In this document: piece by piece, positions 48,101 through 60,967 of the stretch
How the letters are laid out: each line of letters starts with the position of its first letter
Numbering within the stretch: position 1 is the stretch's first letter
Assembly (NCBI GenBank): GCA_037074765.1
Contig: JBAMDO010000091.1
Location: 124,001-188,000 of the forward strand
Origin: Mansonella perstans
Taxonomy: Eukaryota > Nematoda > Chromadorea > Rhabditida > Onchocercidae
Length of the DNA: 64,000 nt
Reading direction: 5' to 3'
Notes under the pieces: generated by a model
What the model was told of the DNA's origin: nothing
Seen by the model: only the letters and a program-made list of their open reading frames with translations
Databases searched by the model: none
Made by a program: the position numbers and the translations under genes

Positions 48101-50525
48101 CTGGGACCTTTCAAAATGAACATTATTTGAACAAACCTGTTAAATGATCGCCACACATAGCAGCACCATTACCAACATTAAAACAGCACTGCGCTTCTGT
48201 CACTTCATCATGCAGTTCCGCTGCAACTGACAGCGCCAAACTAAAGAATTTTAATTACAATAGCACAGAAAAGGATCATTGAAATATCGTGGCTACAAAT
48301 TCAATGCACATTACAGTGGGACAAATCAATCTCAACAAAGCTCCTATTCAAAATTATAGCTATGTCACTATCTCTTATTAACGATAGCATTGGACGATAA
48401 CTGTAAATAATAGAAATGAATATTGCTGAGAAAATTGCCGGTAGTATTCTAAGGCCTTTGGCATTTCTGAAAGAAAAATATGCGCATTTCCAAGATTTGT
48501 ATATGCACGTCGCATTGCAGCACGATCACCATACTGTCGAGCAATTTCCAATCTCTGCAAGATGTTTCGTTTAGTATAAGAAGAACCACAATTATTTATC
48601 CCCATAAATATTTATTAATTTATCCACAATTATTCATATTTCCGTTATTTATTCTGTATCATGAAGATAACACATTAAGAATTTCAAATAATGGTTAATA
48701 CCTCTTCAGTTGCATACCTGCTGTTTGATTTACTCAAGATTTCTTTGAACATGCCAAAATTTTTTTGCATGTAGACAAAACAACTGAAAGAGATGAATAC
48801 TAGCATCCTATTCATGAAAGATAGGCTTACTTTACTGTGGTAATAAACAGCAGTTGCATAATCACCCAGCATATAATAACTGTTACCAATATTGCCATAC
48901 GTTCTCCCACAGGCAACGAAATCTTTCATGTTCTCGACTATGTGAAGATTTTGCCTACAATAGGAAGGGATGTTTGACAAACTAGTTTTTAATTGCAGAA
49001 CTACAGAAAAGCATTCATGATTTTCAGTCTTAACAAGAATCAAGCTTATTTTTTTCTGGTAAATCAGATGCGAAATAGAAGTGAGATGCCCATATCTACA
49101 TAAGCCACATATTTGCCGAAACTATCAAGATACCAGTGATAAAAAAAATGCAGTCTGGAGTAAGTAACACACCAACAGGTAAGTGACACACCCTAAGTAA
49201 CAAGCAGACATTTGCAGTACAGTCCCTCATCATAACCATATCTAAGTTCTAGCCCAATAAGATAAGTGCTTACAAATAACAATTTATAGCAGCTTGAAGT
49301 TGCGAGGTTGCTGTCATATCACTAGCGGTAAGAAGTCCAGACTTATCAAGAGGTTCCGATGCATGGATTATTGTCTTCGCACGACAGTGATAAACAGATC
49401 CTAAATTATAAAGAGCTCCAGCCTCACACTCCTGCAAAAAATTTTGGTAAATGCAAGTTAGAATATGTTAAAACCTTGCAAAATCCACTTTATATCACTG
49501 TTTCAATCACTAAATCAAGTACATATGAAAGCGAACGAAAACGAAATGATTACCACAACATGAATCATTTGCTCAACCTTAATGAAAAAATAAATGCATC
49601 AAGTGCAACCAAGAGAGGTAAAATCATGTAACACCAGTTGCGCGTAAGACACTTCTAATTTAATTACAGAGTTTCACTGTGCTCTGTTGATTCATGAAAA
49701 TCCATAAAATCATGAACATAATCTTCTTACTTTGTCATTAAGTTCCTGTGCTAATCGTAAATGTGCAATCGCATGTTCATAAGCACTATCAAAATCACCC
49801 AAAGCTTTGTAGGTATTTGCTGTATTTCCATGAGCTTTTGCCAGACTAGAACGGTCATTGAGCAATCTAAAAATAAACAATAACAAATTATTGTGCACTA
49901 CGAACAAAACTTGGAGAATGTTAAAATGGACCTTACTTGGCAGTTTCCAAATCGTGTCGATGATATTCAAGCGCTTTATCGAAAATACGCAACACAAAAT
50001 AGGCATTCCCTAGTTGAGAATAAATAGCGGACAATGCTTCCAAGCTTCGTCCACCAAGGTCGATTTTTTTTTTCAATGCCATTTCCAAGTATTTAATTCC
50101 TAAAAAGTAGATTTGCCTTCAAATCAATCCGACATGTGTTAGTTTTTATTAACATAACGAAAAAGTGAGAAAACTTTCTCAAAGCGATTAGTTGTACGCT
50201 TAAAAAGTTCCATCAGACTGTATTTGAATTCTCTAAATGATAAAAGTTAGAACATAAATACATTGATCAAATCTAGAATTTTAATGCAAATAATTGGTCA
50301 TTTTAATTCATGAAATACTTCCTAATACGATATGAACATTCAAATCAATCTCCTAAGAAGAGTAAGGATAAATTATAGGATTTATGCTCAATTGAGATGA
50401 AGATATGATAGAATGAAAGCACCTAGTTCCAAACCTGGTTTCATACTGTTCTCTCGGCATAACCGCTCACCTTCTTGAGCAAGCGCCAGGGCATCCATAC
50501 CCTCTACCGCTAATGATACGCTCAT
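42169..50525 (-). CDS. ags-3: AGS-3 / LGN / Pins homologue (TPR + GoLoco)
   Basis: Receptor-independent G-protein regulator binding Galpha-i/o-GDP; in the family it acts in spindle orientation and neuronal signalling. Exons: 50525-50423, 50099-49937, 49866-49731, 49431-49274, 48954-48831, 48554-48439, 48240-48137, 47941-47781, 45262-45191, 45145-44903, 44088-43926, 43495-43081, 42660-42512, 42397-42169. TPR repeats fill the first 350 residues (SAIYSQLGNAYFVLRIFDKA, GNTANTYKALGDFDSA, ALYNLGSVYH, GNIGNSYYMLGDY, NLGNAHIFLSEMPKALEYY). Four GoLoco motifs follow: DDFFEMVSRLQSKRLNDQR, GMLDLIASLQGRRMEEQR, LYEMVIRSQRGRLDEQR and ISRIVMSMQKGRIETQR. A Ser-rich basic linker lies between the first and second. 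Oddities: a GC-AG intron after 48439, and the 43081 to 42660 junction leaves phase unresolved, implying a missed short exon. Length is near 780 aa. Confidence 0.93.
45263..47780. other. Large AGS-3 intron, no gene seen
   Basis: 2.5 kb between the TPR-coding and linker-coding exons, with a poly-A run at 45418-45438 and no supported frame on either strand. The position, between domains, would suit an internal promoter or alternative exon, but none is visible. Confidence 0.5.
48034..48103. repeat. Diverged direct repeat, about 27 bp x 2
   Basis: GATTTCTAGTAATTTATAAT and GATTTCTAGTGGTTTGTAAT, both followed by TGCTG, 43 bp apart, in an AGS-3 intron. Confidence 0.6.
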
Positions 50526-51027
50526 TTGCACACCTTTCTGTAACCCTTGAGATCACTACTTCACCTGTCCTGAAAGTAGCTTCTCATTGATGCTTTTCAC
50601 GCAAACAAAACTAATAATGGCGTAAATCTATGTACAGCACTACTTACTCCAAATTGTACGTACCACATCTACAGCACGTACCACAACACCATCATGCATC
50701 TCGTACGCAACAAGAAACAATAGATCCAATTGATCGGTTATAGGTGTGGATCGGAATGCAACAATTCTAGTGCATGCAACAGTTCATGCAACTTTATAAG
50801 GATTCCATCGATGCAACGTTATTTTGAGAGTGTGACCTAGATGCTTGATTTGGTCAGCTCCAATCATGAGGTTTGAGACAGACTGCTAACTAAGAGATGC
50901 GGGGATTGTATTAACCGATATATTCGACGCTTATAAGTGTTCGGTGATGATGCTTCAATAAAATTTAAACACCTAAAAAATGTTTCAAGTAACACTGAAA
51001 TCTCGATAACAGGAGTAAAAGTATCAT
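50526..51027. promoter_or_regulatory. Divergent promoter region AGS-3 / USP
   Basis: Only 502 bp separate the start codons of two oppositely oriented genes. On the AGS-3 side GGTTACAG ends 12 nt before the ATG (likely trans-splice acceptor). On the USP side GATAACAG lies about 16 nt before the ATG at 51028. No TATA box was recognised; GC content is higher than in neighbouring introns. Confidence 0.55.
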
Positions 51028-54000
51028 ATGTTTGAGGACGTTCAACGTTCGACTGAAGTGGTGCAAGGATCCACTTCTATCGCTGAAAGAGCAGTCGAAT
51101 GCAATGGTATGTTTTTTTTTTTTTTTCATTTAATAATTGTTAAATAATTTTTCCTACCAAATGTATTTTTATAAAGTTCATTTTATTTTGGTTTATTTTA
51201 CAATAAAAATTTTTTTTTGTTACTATTTTTTGCATATTTTAGACACTAATATACGACAGGATGTGGAATGCCCACACAAGAATAAGAAGGGATTATTTAA
51301 AGTTGCCACTTTACGAAAAAAAGTGAAAAATTTTAAGAAAAAAGTTGGAATTAATTATTGCGAAGGTTGTGCAAGGCTTGATCCACCCGAACAACGACCT
51401 TCGGTTTGTTCTCATTTTTCTTTGGGATTATTATGGAGTAACAATGCATTGAACTATGACTATTCCTCATTTTATAGTTGAAATTATGCGTAAAATCTCC
51501 ACTGCTTTGTTTCCTAGTTGACGCAACTTACTGTTGAAGGTATGGATATGCGTCACTTGCAGTTATACCGGGTGCGATGAAAAAAATCATACTTTAGATC
51601 ACTTCAGAGCATTGCGCACAGGCGTGGAGCATCCACTTTTTTTTGCTATAGAAGGCAAACAGTTCCGGTGATTTTTGCATATTCAAAATTTGAAAATATA
51701 TATAAATTTGGTTTGCAATGCATACCCACTGTTTATTTTTGCATCTGTCTTGACAAGTTTGTACGCGGACAGTGCAATGCATTAACTTATGTGTTTAGGG
51801 AGAAAATATTCCAAGTGACTTTTCATCTTATAAAATAATAAATTATGCTAGCCTTATATAAATGATTACGAAATGTCCTTTTTTTTTTTCAAATGTTTTT
51901 GTTGCAAATGTCATTTAATCAGAAAAAGGGCTTTTATGGTTAGTAATTTTCAAAGATTTTCACTGCATTTTAAAACAGCGGAAAGTTTTTCTACTTAAAG
52001 TTAAAGCGTTTCACTGAAAAAGTTCGTAGTTTAGGTGCTTCAGCTGCGAAAAAAGAATTGACGTGACTGAAGAAGAAGGTGGTTTAATAAAAGCTTTCAT
52101 CAACGATTATAACTCTTTCATAAAACCAAAGCTGAAGATTGATTCAGCAGAATCTCAGCCAATGAAAAATGGTAGCATGAAGAGAAATTCTTCAGTGGTT
52201 AAGGAAGTTGATTCGAAAAAGAATGGAAATACCGAAAAGTGTTTAACAGAAAGTAAAATGAAAAATAATGAAAGGAAAGCATTGCTTCCAGTGCAGGTTT
52301 GTGAAATAAATTTATTTTTAGACAAATTCCTTTAAAGGCGATGAAAAGTTATTGATTTTTTCGAGATTTTGTGTATATATGTTGCTGTTCCACAGTTTCC
52401 TACTTTCTCAATTTTCTGCGGGAACTGTCCTTGAACCGAGATAGTTCTCATTGTTGTTGTAAAGTTGTCAAGAATCTATTTTGCAATACAGGGCCTCGCT
52501 AATCTTGGAAACACTTGCTTTTTTAATTCGATAACTCAATGTCTTCTTCACACCCACACTCTTGCTGTGTACATCAATTTGGTTGGTAAAGAAGACAACA
52601 TTGAACTTATGGAGAACAAAGTTTTGATTGGTGACAAGCAAGTCCAGGTACTTCGTTGAAGTTTTTTCTGTTTTGAACTGGTGAGACTTCTGTGATTTCT
52701 GTTTATTTAGACTAATAAATTGGTTTACTACTACAGAGTTAAAAAGAAATTAAAAAAACTGGGGGAAGACGAATAAAAAAGCAATAAATATGCTATTACT
52801 GAAAAATATGCTTAGAAGAAAAAAAAATACGCTTAGAAGAGCCAATCATGCACTATTAACTGACTACCCACTTCTAAAGAATTGCATTTTGTGGGTTGAG
52901 CTGTTAAATACTGTTAGTCGAGCTGATTGTTTATTACTTGAACAAAAAAAAAAAGTATAGACCTTTGTATGATTTACTCACAAAATCTCAAATTTACGCA
53001 ACCGATTGTTTCTTTAAATGCCTCTAGGATTCTAGCAATAGCATCCAAGAAACTACATTTTATTGATAACAGCGGCAGTGTGGGGCTAACCAAGAAAACT
53101 AAACTAGAATGCATAAATTTTTTAGAGACGAAAGTCGTCAGACATCTCTTTCTAGACTAGATATTCCAAAAGTTAATATGACTACTTGGGAAATTTGCTC
53201 TTATTTATAAATCTGCTAAATTTTTTAATAGTAAGTTAACCAGTCATTGCAGTGGGATTTAGTATGATTCTCAAGCTCTTTAAACGATTGCATATATTTC
53301 TTCAAGTAATTTAAGAAAGAATCGATGTTTTTATTAATTTTTGCCAGTTTAACGATGCATTTGCAGGTCCCCCACGTACATTTATCATTGGCTTCATTTG
53401 ATGGACCACTGAATATGGTTTTCGCGAATTTTATACGCGACTACAAAGCCGGATTGATTATTCATCCCTCTTCTTTATTCAGTGAAATAGCCAGAAAGTT
53501 AGTGCACTGCTGTATAATGAAATAATTTCTGTAGTTTTTTAGAATTGACGGAACGTTTTTATAAGTAAAAACTCAGAATATCGCCATTTGGTTATGAAAG
53601 ATCTCTTACTCTAAGCTAGATGAAACTTCATTAATTAGAAGTTTGTCACATCCTATCGTCTTTATTACCTCATATCTAATTTTCTTTATTACCCTGAAAG
53701 TCATCATTATATAAGTTGTAAATAGCGTTTTTGCGATAATTTCATATCAACTTAACATACTTATAGAGCACCACGTTTCCGAGGGTGGGCGCAGCAGGAT
53801 GCTCATGAATTATTACGGTACTTAATGGACGGTCTGCGAACAGAGGAAATTAACCGGTATAAGGAATCTATTTCCCGATATATCAGGCTAGCTAGAAATG
53901 GGAATTCTAAGTTGACGGACAGCGAACTTTCTTTATTGGCTAAGGTCAGTTTTTACCTATGCATCATTATATCTCATAATCGCAGCAGATTTTCTTTGTA

Positions 54001-56774
54001 AACTCATTCTACAATGAAATACAGGAGGAAAGATTTTTTAAGTACTGTGATGGTGTTTTCATACACATACATTGAAATATACCATATCTCTTAAATTTTC
54101 ATATTTGCAAAACTTTCCTCAATAAAATTGGCTCATTTATATATGTATATAAGCAATCAATCACATTAATCATGCAGCATAGATATGCAACCTTTTGTAT
54201 TCACAAGTGTATTGTTTCAGGGCATGCTGAAAGCTTGTGGAAGGCCGCTTATTGATGCCGTTTTTGGTGGCACACTTTTGCAGACAGTGAAATGTTCAGA
54301 TTGTGGTCATCTTTCGAAAACTTATGAAGATTTCTTGGATCTTTCACTGCCTTTGCCTTCGACATCAGCCAAAACATTATTTAATGGGACCTATAAAATG
54401 CATAAGTCTACTTCGCTGGGCTTAAGTAAATATCAGAAAAAAAAGGAAAAAGCGAATGCACGCAAAGGGGTTGGTCAAATTTATTTTGCAGAATTTAAGA
54501 AAGTTTTTTATTTCTACATACCGTGTGGATTTAATACGTTAGTTAATAAAAATTATATACACATGTACTACAGAATTATATTCGGTTGCTGTTTTACACC
54601 TTATTTTTTGCAAATTTAAGAAGGCACGTCGAAAATCTCATGAAATCGTTTCGCATAACGATGAGATTAATAGTGAGAAGCAGCTTAATAATGATGCTAG
54701 CGATGAAGATTTTCTTGATGACGAGGATGTTGATCCAAAAAATGTCAATGGTAACATTTTCACTCGTATCATCTGCACTTTTGTTTTTATTTATTTATTT
54801 ATTTATTGGTAGAATTTGTTTTGATGGTATTTTGTCGGTCCAAGAAATGAAAACTGTTATTTTTGTTTGGTTTATAAATATTTGAACGGGATTGTCTATT
54901 CGATTTTAAGGCATCACTGCAAATTGAGTTTTGGGATGTCTTTTTTTTCATCTTTCAATTAATGTTTCAAAACGATTCCTTGGTTTGAATTTTAGGTGAT
55001 ATCTGTAATGCTATGAATAAAATGAACATAAATACTGAACTAGAAGATTGCCTGCAGTTGTTGGATGATGGAGAAACTGTAGATGAGCCGCATTCATTAG
55101 CATCATGTCTTCGAGCTTTTACAACAACAGAAGTTCTATCAGCACCAAATACTTATGAATGTGAAAAATGCTGTGTACCTTATAACAAACAGGTTTCAAA
55201 ATTTCGTTCTCTTTTTCAAATTAATTTCCAAATTCGAATATCGTTTTGATGAAACGATACTTTTTTACAAGCTTTCTTATCTATTGAAAACACAGAAATA
55301 TTAGTTTTAAGATTTGCGGATTACAAACTCCTGTTATATAAAGAATAATGCGCTACTCTTCAGCTTCGGAATGGAATGACGAAAAGGACGGTTGAAGCTG
55401 AGAAGCGTTATTTAATTTATGAACCACCTCCTATTTTGACTCTACATCTCAAACGATTTGAACAGGTAATCAGGGAATTGCAGTTGAAGTGGTAAAATGA
55501 ATTGCTTATTTATTTTATAAGCTGTGCAGACAAGAATCGAGCACTGTGATGAAAAATTCCCAGTCCTTGTAATACAAATCTTCAGTTTTCATTCCTTTAA
55601 TTTTAGAGTATATGAATAAAGTTAGATCTTTTTTTCGATCTTCCTTCTTAGTGTTTCTCATATATAAATGTAGCCATTGAAATTTTTGTCCAAAGTTTTT
55701 TTTTCCTCAGTTTTAAACCATTTATGTTGAAATACTTGCATCTTTCATTTATGTTTACTGCTGTCCCGTCATAGCTCACTTTTTCAGACGCATTCAGTGA
55801 GTGGTCGAGTGATAACGCGCAAAGTTCCTGGGCAAATTTCTTTTCCAAAAATTCTTAATATTGCACCGTTTTGCACGCAGACAGCCAAGGTAAATTGCAT
55901 CAGGATTGCTATAAGTTGGGTCCTTATTTTCATCGTCATTTTTCAAAGTTATAATATGCTTTTCAGTTATTAACCAATAAAACTTGGTTAACGTTTCATT
56001 TGTTTTTGGAAATTGATAATCCTGGTTCTTTTGTTGTTCATTTCGTACATTTTGGAAATTCATACTTATTTCGAACGGCGTTTTTATTCTACTATAGAAA
56101 TATTATGAACAATAAATGTGATATTGCAGAGAATCGGGAAAAAATTGAAAAAAGTATGTTATTCATTATACGGTGTTGTATCCCATTCTGGAGATCTCTC
56201 ATCAGGTCATTATGTCGCGTTTATCAAGAGTCGATGTCCCTCATTGCAAACAGAGAAGTTTTTTTACGAAGCCGCAAATCTTTCCCCACCAGATTCAGTT
56301 ATTACTTGTGCTCCAGAACTAAAAGAGTTAGATCTTGTTTTTATATATATTTCTATAAATTTTTTTTTGAAATGGAAGTATTGCTTTTTAAGCAAAACTA
56401 TCCTTTTTTAAACGAAACTGTTTTTTTTTGTTCTCTACCATTTTAAAAATTTTAAAAGAAAATCTGGTTTGGAAGAAATTCCTGTGTCCATAATCTTTTT
56501 CGGTGAAGTGGTACTGTATTTTTTTTCTTGCAAAAATATTTAAACTTTAGTTATTGGGAAAATCATGGTGATATTTGCTGTTGCTGATCCTAACCATTTT
56601 CAATAATTAGGTGTCTTCATCATTCTTTTTATATGAAGTATTTTTTGCAGGATTATAGAGAGAGCTTGCGATGGCGAATGGTACTATGCAAGTGATATGA
56701 GAGTAAGCTCTGTGTCGGAATCGCGTGTGCTTGCTGCCGAAGCATATGTTCTTTTCTACGAACGGATCTTTTAA
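51028..56774 (+). CDS. USP16: Ubiquitin carboxyl-terminal hydrolase, USP16/USP45 type
   Basis: Cysteine protease removing ubiquitin; USP16 acts on H2A, USP45 in DNA repair. Exons: 51028-51106, 51243-51403, 51540-51667, (51721-51756?), 52044-52296, 52492-52647, 53367-53497, 53767-53944, 54221-54469, 54621-54750, 54996-55192, 55364-55465, 55788-55889, 56130-56326, 56651-56774 (TAA); 728 or 740 aa. N-terminal zinc finger: [40 protein letters not shown]. Catalytic Cys box [13 protein letters not shown] (about residue 216), [16 protein letters not shown], zinc-ribbon pairs KCSDC and [14 protein letters not shown], His box [17 protein letters not shown], and WYYASDMRV with the third catalytic residue, ending YVLFYERIF. 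Phases agree. The acceptor of exon 3 (TTGAAG) is weak, and the fourth candidate exon lacks an AG. An acidic insert ([15 protein letters not shown]) splits the catalytic domain, as in USP16. Confidence 0.93.
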
Positions 56775-56936
56775 TGAATCCTTTCCCATTTATTTACAAT
56801 GATGTATCACTAACTTTTTCCAGTCATTGTTTTTTGTGGCAACTAATTTTAGTATTTCATAAATTTCCATTTTGTGACCAAATATGCTTGCTCACATCAA
56901 TTGCGATCCAGTTATGCTCCACTTTCTTTTCGGTGT

Positions 56937-56942
56937 AATAAA
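56937..56942 (+). terminator. Polyadenylation signal AATAAA, probably USP gene
   Basis: AATAAA about 160 nt after the USP stop codon. Confidence 0.45.
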
Positions 56943-58013
56943 CTATAAATTATCGGATGCAAGACTAAAATGCCATTCTATTTATAGTCTTTTATATTAT
57001 AATTCCCTATGTTATTTTAGAGAAATATTTCGTTCAAAATCTATTTATTGGATAATTATGGATTTTTTGCCTTTTTTTTCAAATCATGAATCAAGAGGCT
57101 AAAATAAATTATTCATATCACATTAAATTACAACAGCAGCATTAATGGCGAATGTTTGTAGTCCTTCAATCTTTGCATGCCACGTTGTACTATTGTTGTT
57201 CTTGGCAATGAACTACGGGTGTAATGTTAAAATTAAGGAGAAACGAAAAATGGTTATTTCTTTCTGTGCTGAAATTTGCTCTTAACGTCTTTCCATAGTA
57301 TCGTAGGCGTCATTGATTTGTTATTTATGAAATAAAATGTTGTGATATACTCTGTGTTTTATCACTTTGAAAAGGCTTATTAAAGATCCGACAAGCATAT
57401 AATTTAATAAAATGGTCGTGGTAAATATGATTATATTGATTGATTATGCAACCTTCTTTGATATTATTTACGTATGTTGTTTGGTACTAGATATCTTGGT
57501 TTATAAGAGTTTTTCAGATGTCATGGTTGAAGGTTAAATCGATGACTGTGATTGCTCCAAGCTCTGGTCAGTCGGTTTTATATAAATGATGACTCCATTT
57601 TTTTTTTTTTTTTTCATTTTCCCGAAAAGTTTTCTGGATTTCTGTGATATGCATTTGTTATGTATCATTTTCAGTGAAATTTGCAAACAGTATAGAGTGA
57701 TGCTATTATCATAGGAATCATTTGCGCTGAGTTTGGGTCGAAGGACATGTAAATTTGCTGTGAATGGAACTCATTAACTGCTAACGCTGATTGCACCCTA
57801 AGGCAAGTTATTCCTATTAATTTTTTATTTCCTGTAATTTCTTCTGTCTTTTTTCCTTTTTGTAAGTAGTGAACTTCATCCAGTGAACTCACTCACCTTT
57901 TAGTTGAAGGTGCCGAGCAAATTAGAAAAATAAAAAAATAAATATGATTGAAGTAAAATAGACATATTATATGAAATAATTTTTAAAATAGACATGTGTG
58001 AAACCAGTTTAAA

Positions 58014-58045
58014 TTTTATTTGCAACAAGTTTTATTTGCAACAAC
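58014..58045. repeat. Tandem repeat, 16 bp x 2
   Basis: TTTTATTTGCAACAA(G/C) twice in a row. Confidence 0.8.
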
Positions 58046-59510
58046 TGACTGGTCAATCTCTTCATATAGGTGCGTTATATCTTCTCTTCTTTTCTCCATC
58101 ATTTAATCAAGAATGACATATTGACTAGCAATAGATTACACTGTATGTATTGCTATAGTACAATTTAGGCGTATAATCCATGGTTATGGTTATGCATCTG
58201 ATTACATTACTGGATTAAAGGGCAGAATATAGGTTTAGCCTAAATTTTTCAGTTCATGAAAGTCATACACTGTTAGCAATTTTTCTGCAGCATGATTACA
58301 TAAAGTATTTATATTCTTTAGAATATTGATTAAAGAAAATTCTATGCATGTACCCTCATCTAATTTTTCCTTTTTTTCCATTCAATTCTTCCTTTCTGTT
58401 CGTCTTTCCTTTTAGTGCAGATATAGTACTTGAAAAAACATTTGTAGATGATTACCAGTTTTTTTACTTTTTAATTACATATCTGTGATAATTTAACCAT
58501 TATCATTTCTTTGGTTTCGTCACTTTGCAGCTCTGTTCCTTCCATTGTTGCAACTCCACCTTCTGCTTAAACATATACGAAATACAGTCAAAAAATTTTC
58601 ATGTTTGGCTTGAAAAAAAACTGTTGTATGCTGGCTTTGTACTTATCTACTACAACTACTGCAAAGAATGAAAAAAAGTAAATAACAAATCAACGCTTGC
58701 AACAGTTGCATTTCAAAAGGAGCAGTGCAATTTTCAATAAAATAAGGATACCAGATTTTCATTTGAGGTATATAACAGTTAAGAAAAAAGGCAATTTTCA
58801 GATAATCTCTCGTACGCGGAAAATTTTTTCCGCAAAGATAAAGTGTATTTGAATCATTTCAAAGAATCTTAGCGATCTCATACGGACATTCTTAGCTGTG
58901 TTATATTGTTGTTCTTTTTTCTTTGTTATCAAATTCATTCGCTGACATACAACATATGTGATTTTCAGGTTTTTGTTAACTTGCCCCCGATTTATAATGC
59001 GTATCACTGATAGCGATTTCCACAGTTTTTTTGAGCAGTATCGTTAGATTAGGAACACCCTTTCCTTAAAAAGAAAACAATTCGTAAATTATGTCAACGT
59101 CGTTATAATGGAAGTGTTCGGTATCCATCTTATACTTCTCAACTCATTCCTCTTTTTGTTCTTGTATTCCTATAAAAACCCAACGCTCTACGCATTTTCC
59201 TCTGTTGTAGTACTGTCCCAGTACCAGATCTTTCTTTATCCCTTATACCTTTTACTTTTCTCTTACATTCTTTTTGCATTTAAACAGTTTTTGAAGGTGG
59301 AATACGAGACATTCAGCTATGATAAATGTCGAATTATTCATTTTTTTTTTTTTTTTTTTTTTTAACGAGCAATAGAGGATAATTATGAAGGCGCTGAGTT
59401 TATTTCGACGGGCAGTATTACTATTTGCGAGAAGCAACAAGAATTGAAAGAGTTTATTTTCATTTAAAAGTTTCTGTCTAAACAGTTCGCTGGCATGATT
59501 AGCACTTTAA

Positions 59511-59545
59511 AGATATGTTACGCATAAAATATGCGTAACATATCT
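59511..59545. repeat. Perfect inverted repeat, 15-bp arms, 5-nt loop
   Basis: AGATATGTTACGCAT, AAAAT, then the exact reverse complement. In the gene-poor interval; it could be a hairpin of a small mobile-element remnant or chance. Confidence 0.9.
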
Positions 59546-60768
59546 CATAAATGAATACATATTAAAACAGCATTGAGTCTGGATGAGTTGTCTGAATCAT
59601 GAAAAATTTTTGTTGAACTGTCAAAATGGAATCGCAAATAATGAACTCTGCTTTACAAGAATTGGTGGCTATATTTTTTTGAGTTTTGTAATTTCTGTTT
59701 CAATAGCAAAATAGCGATTTAATGAGTTTTTCCTGTCCTCTTGAAAACTTTCTCCCAATTTTTACAGTCATATGTGGTTTTTTTTCACTTCATTACCATC
59801 CGCTAAATTTGATCAAATTTGTCAATTTCACTGTGGCTTTTTTTGCAAAATAACATTCCTTTGAAGAAATAATGTTTTAAAATTAATACATTAAAGGTAG
59901 GTTAAAGTGAATGTATATTCATTTGATAATAGTATGTTCCGTATCGCAAATTGACTGACATAACAGCAGTGGGTGATATGATTAGTATTTGTCTATTGCT
60001 TCCTTCAATAAATTCAATTTTCATGATTACTGCCTCCTACTACTTTGTATTAAATATGAGTGTCGCTACGTAGTTAATGTCTTGACATGCTTACATTAGG
60101 AAGTAATTTACACATTTCTCTGCTTTTTCATCTTTATTCAATAATCAGTCTAATTTGTAAGAACTGAAGTTTTTGCCTGGAGGATTATATATGTAAAGTG
60201 TATGCTTAGTTTTGTCAAACACAAATTTTCATCAGTTGCATTTTGAGATACGTTAATGGCCTATTTCTGAAGCATAAATTCAGTATCGTTAGGGGGTTTC
60301 ATTATTATTGATCTAGTCGATTTTAACTTGTCTACTTTTCCTATGATTTTCTGTTTAGATTTTGGATTCACTGAAAATTCATTATTTATATTTGTACTCT
60401 TATTTGTTATTCCATTTTTTTCTTTCTGCATTTACTTTAAAATTTGTTTCGTTGCGAAATATTCCTGACTCATCTGTGGTTTATTTCAAAACCGGTAAAT
60501 TTATTCGTTGGAACTTAGATTTTTGTATCAAAGAGTGAAACTTGAAAGCAATTTATAATAGTCTAACGTATTATATTACCTGCAGAACAGCCATCAGCAA
60601 ACTGTAAGTGAATAAAGTTCTAATAAAGAATAAAGAATTTGATCAAAAATTTCTAATTTATTCACATCACATTTCATTATTTTTGTCGTCATCATCGATC
60701 ATTTCTGATGGTCATATTGTTTTTGCATTATTATCATATTTACTTATTCTGAAATATAGAAGCACATG

Positions 60769-60967
60769 TTGTTACTAAATAAATCGCTAGTATATTGCTT
60801 CATTAACTACTTTTAAATTTTATCCTTTATTTTTTAATCTTATCGTTATAATGTTCTCAACTGTTTTTCTGTCATTCTTGGTAATGGTTAAATGGAATGA
60901 GTGGTGCTTGATAAAATAGTTTTTATGAGTCCCTTTAAGCATAACTTTGTTACTAAATAAATCGCTA
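60769..60967. repeat. Separated direct repeat, 21 bp x 2
   Basis: TTGTTACTAAATAAATCGCT and one more A, at 60769-60789 and 60947-60967, identical, 178 bp apart. Confidence 0.8.

Noticed and set aside
59108..59365. 85-codon hydrophobic plus-strand ORF as a membrane protein
   Set aside because: Driven by T-rich sequence ending in a poly-T run; no splice context or family resemblance.
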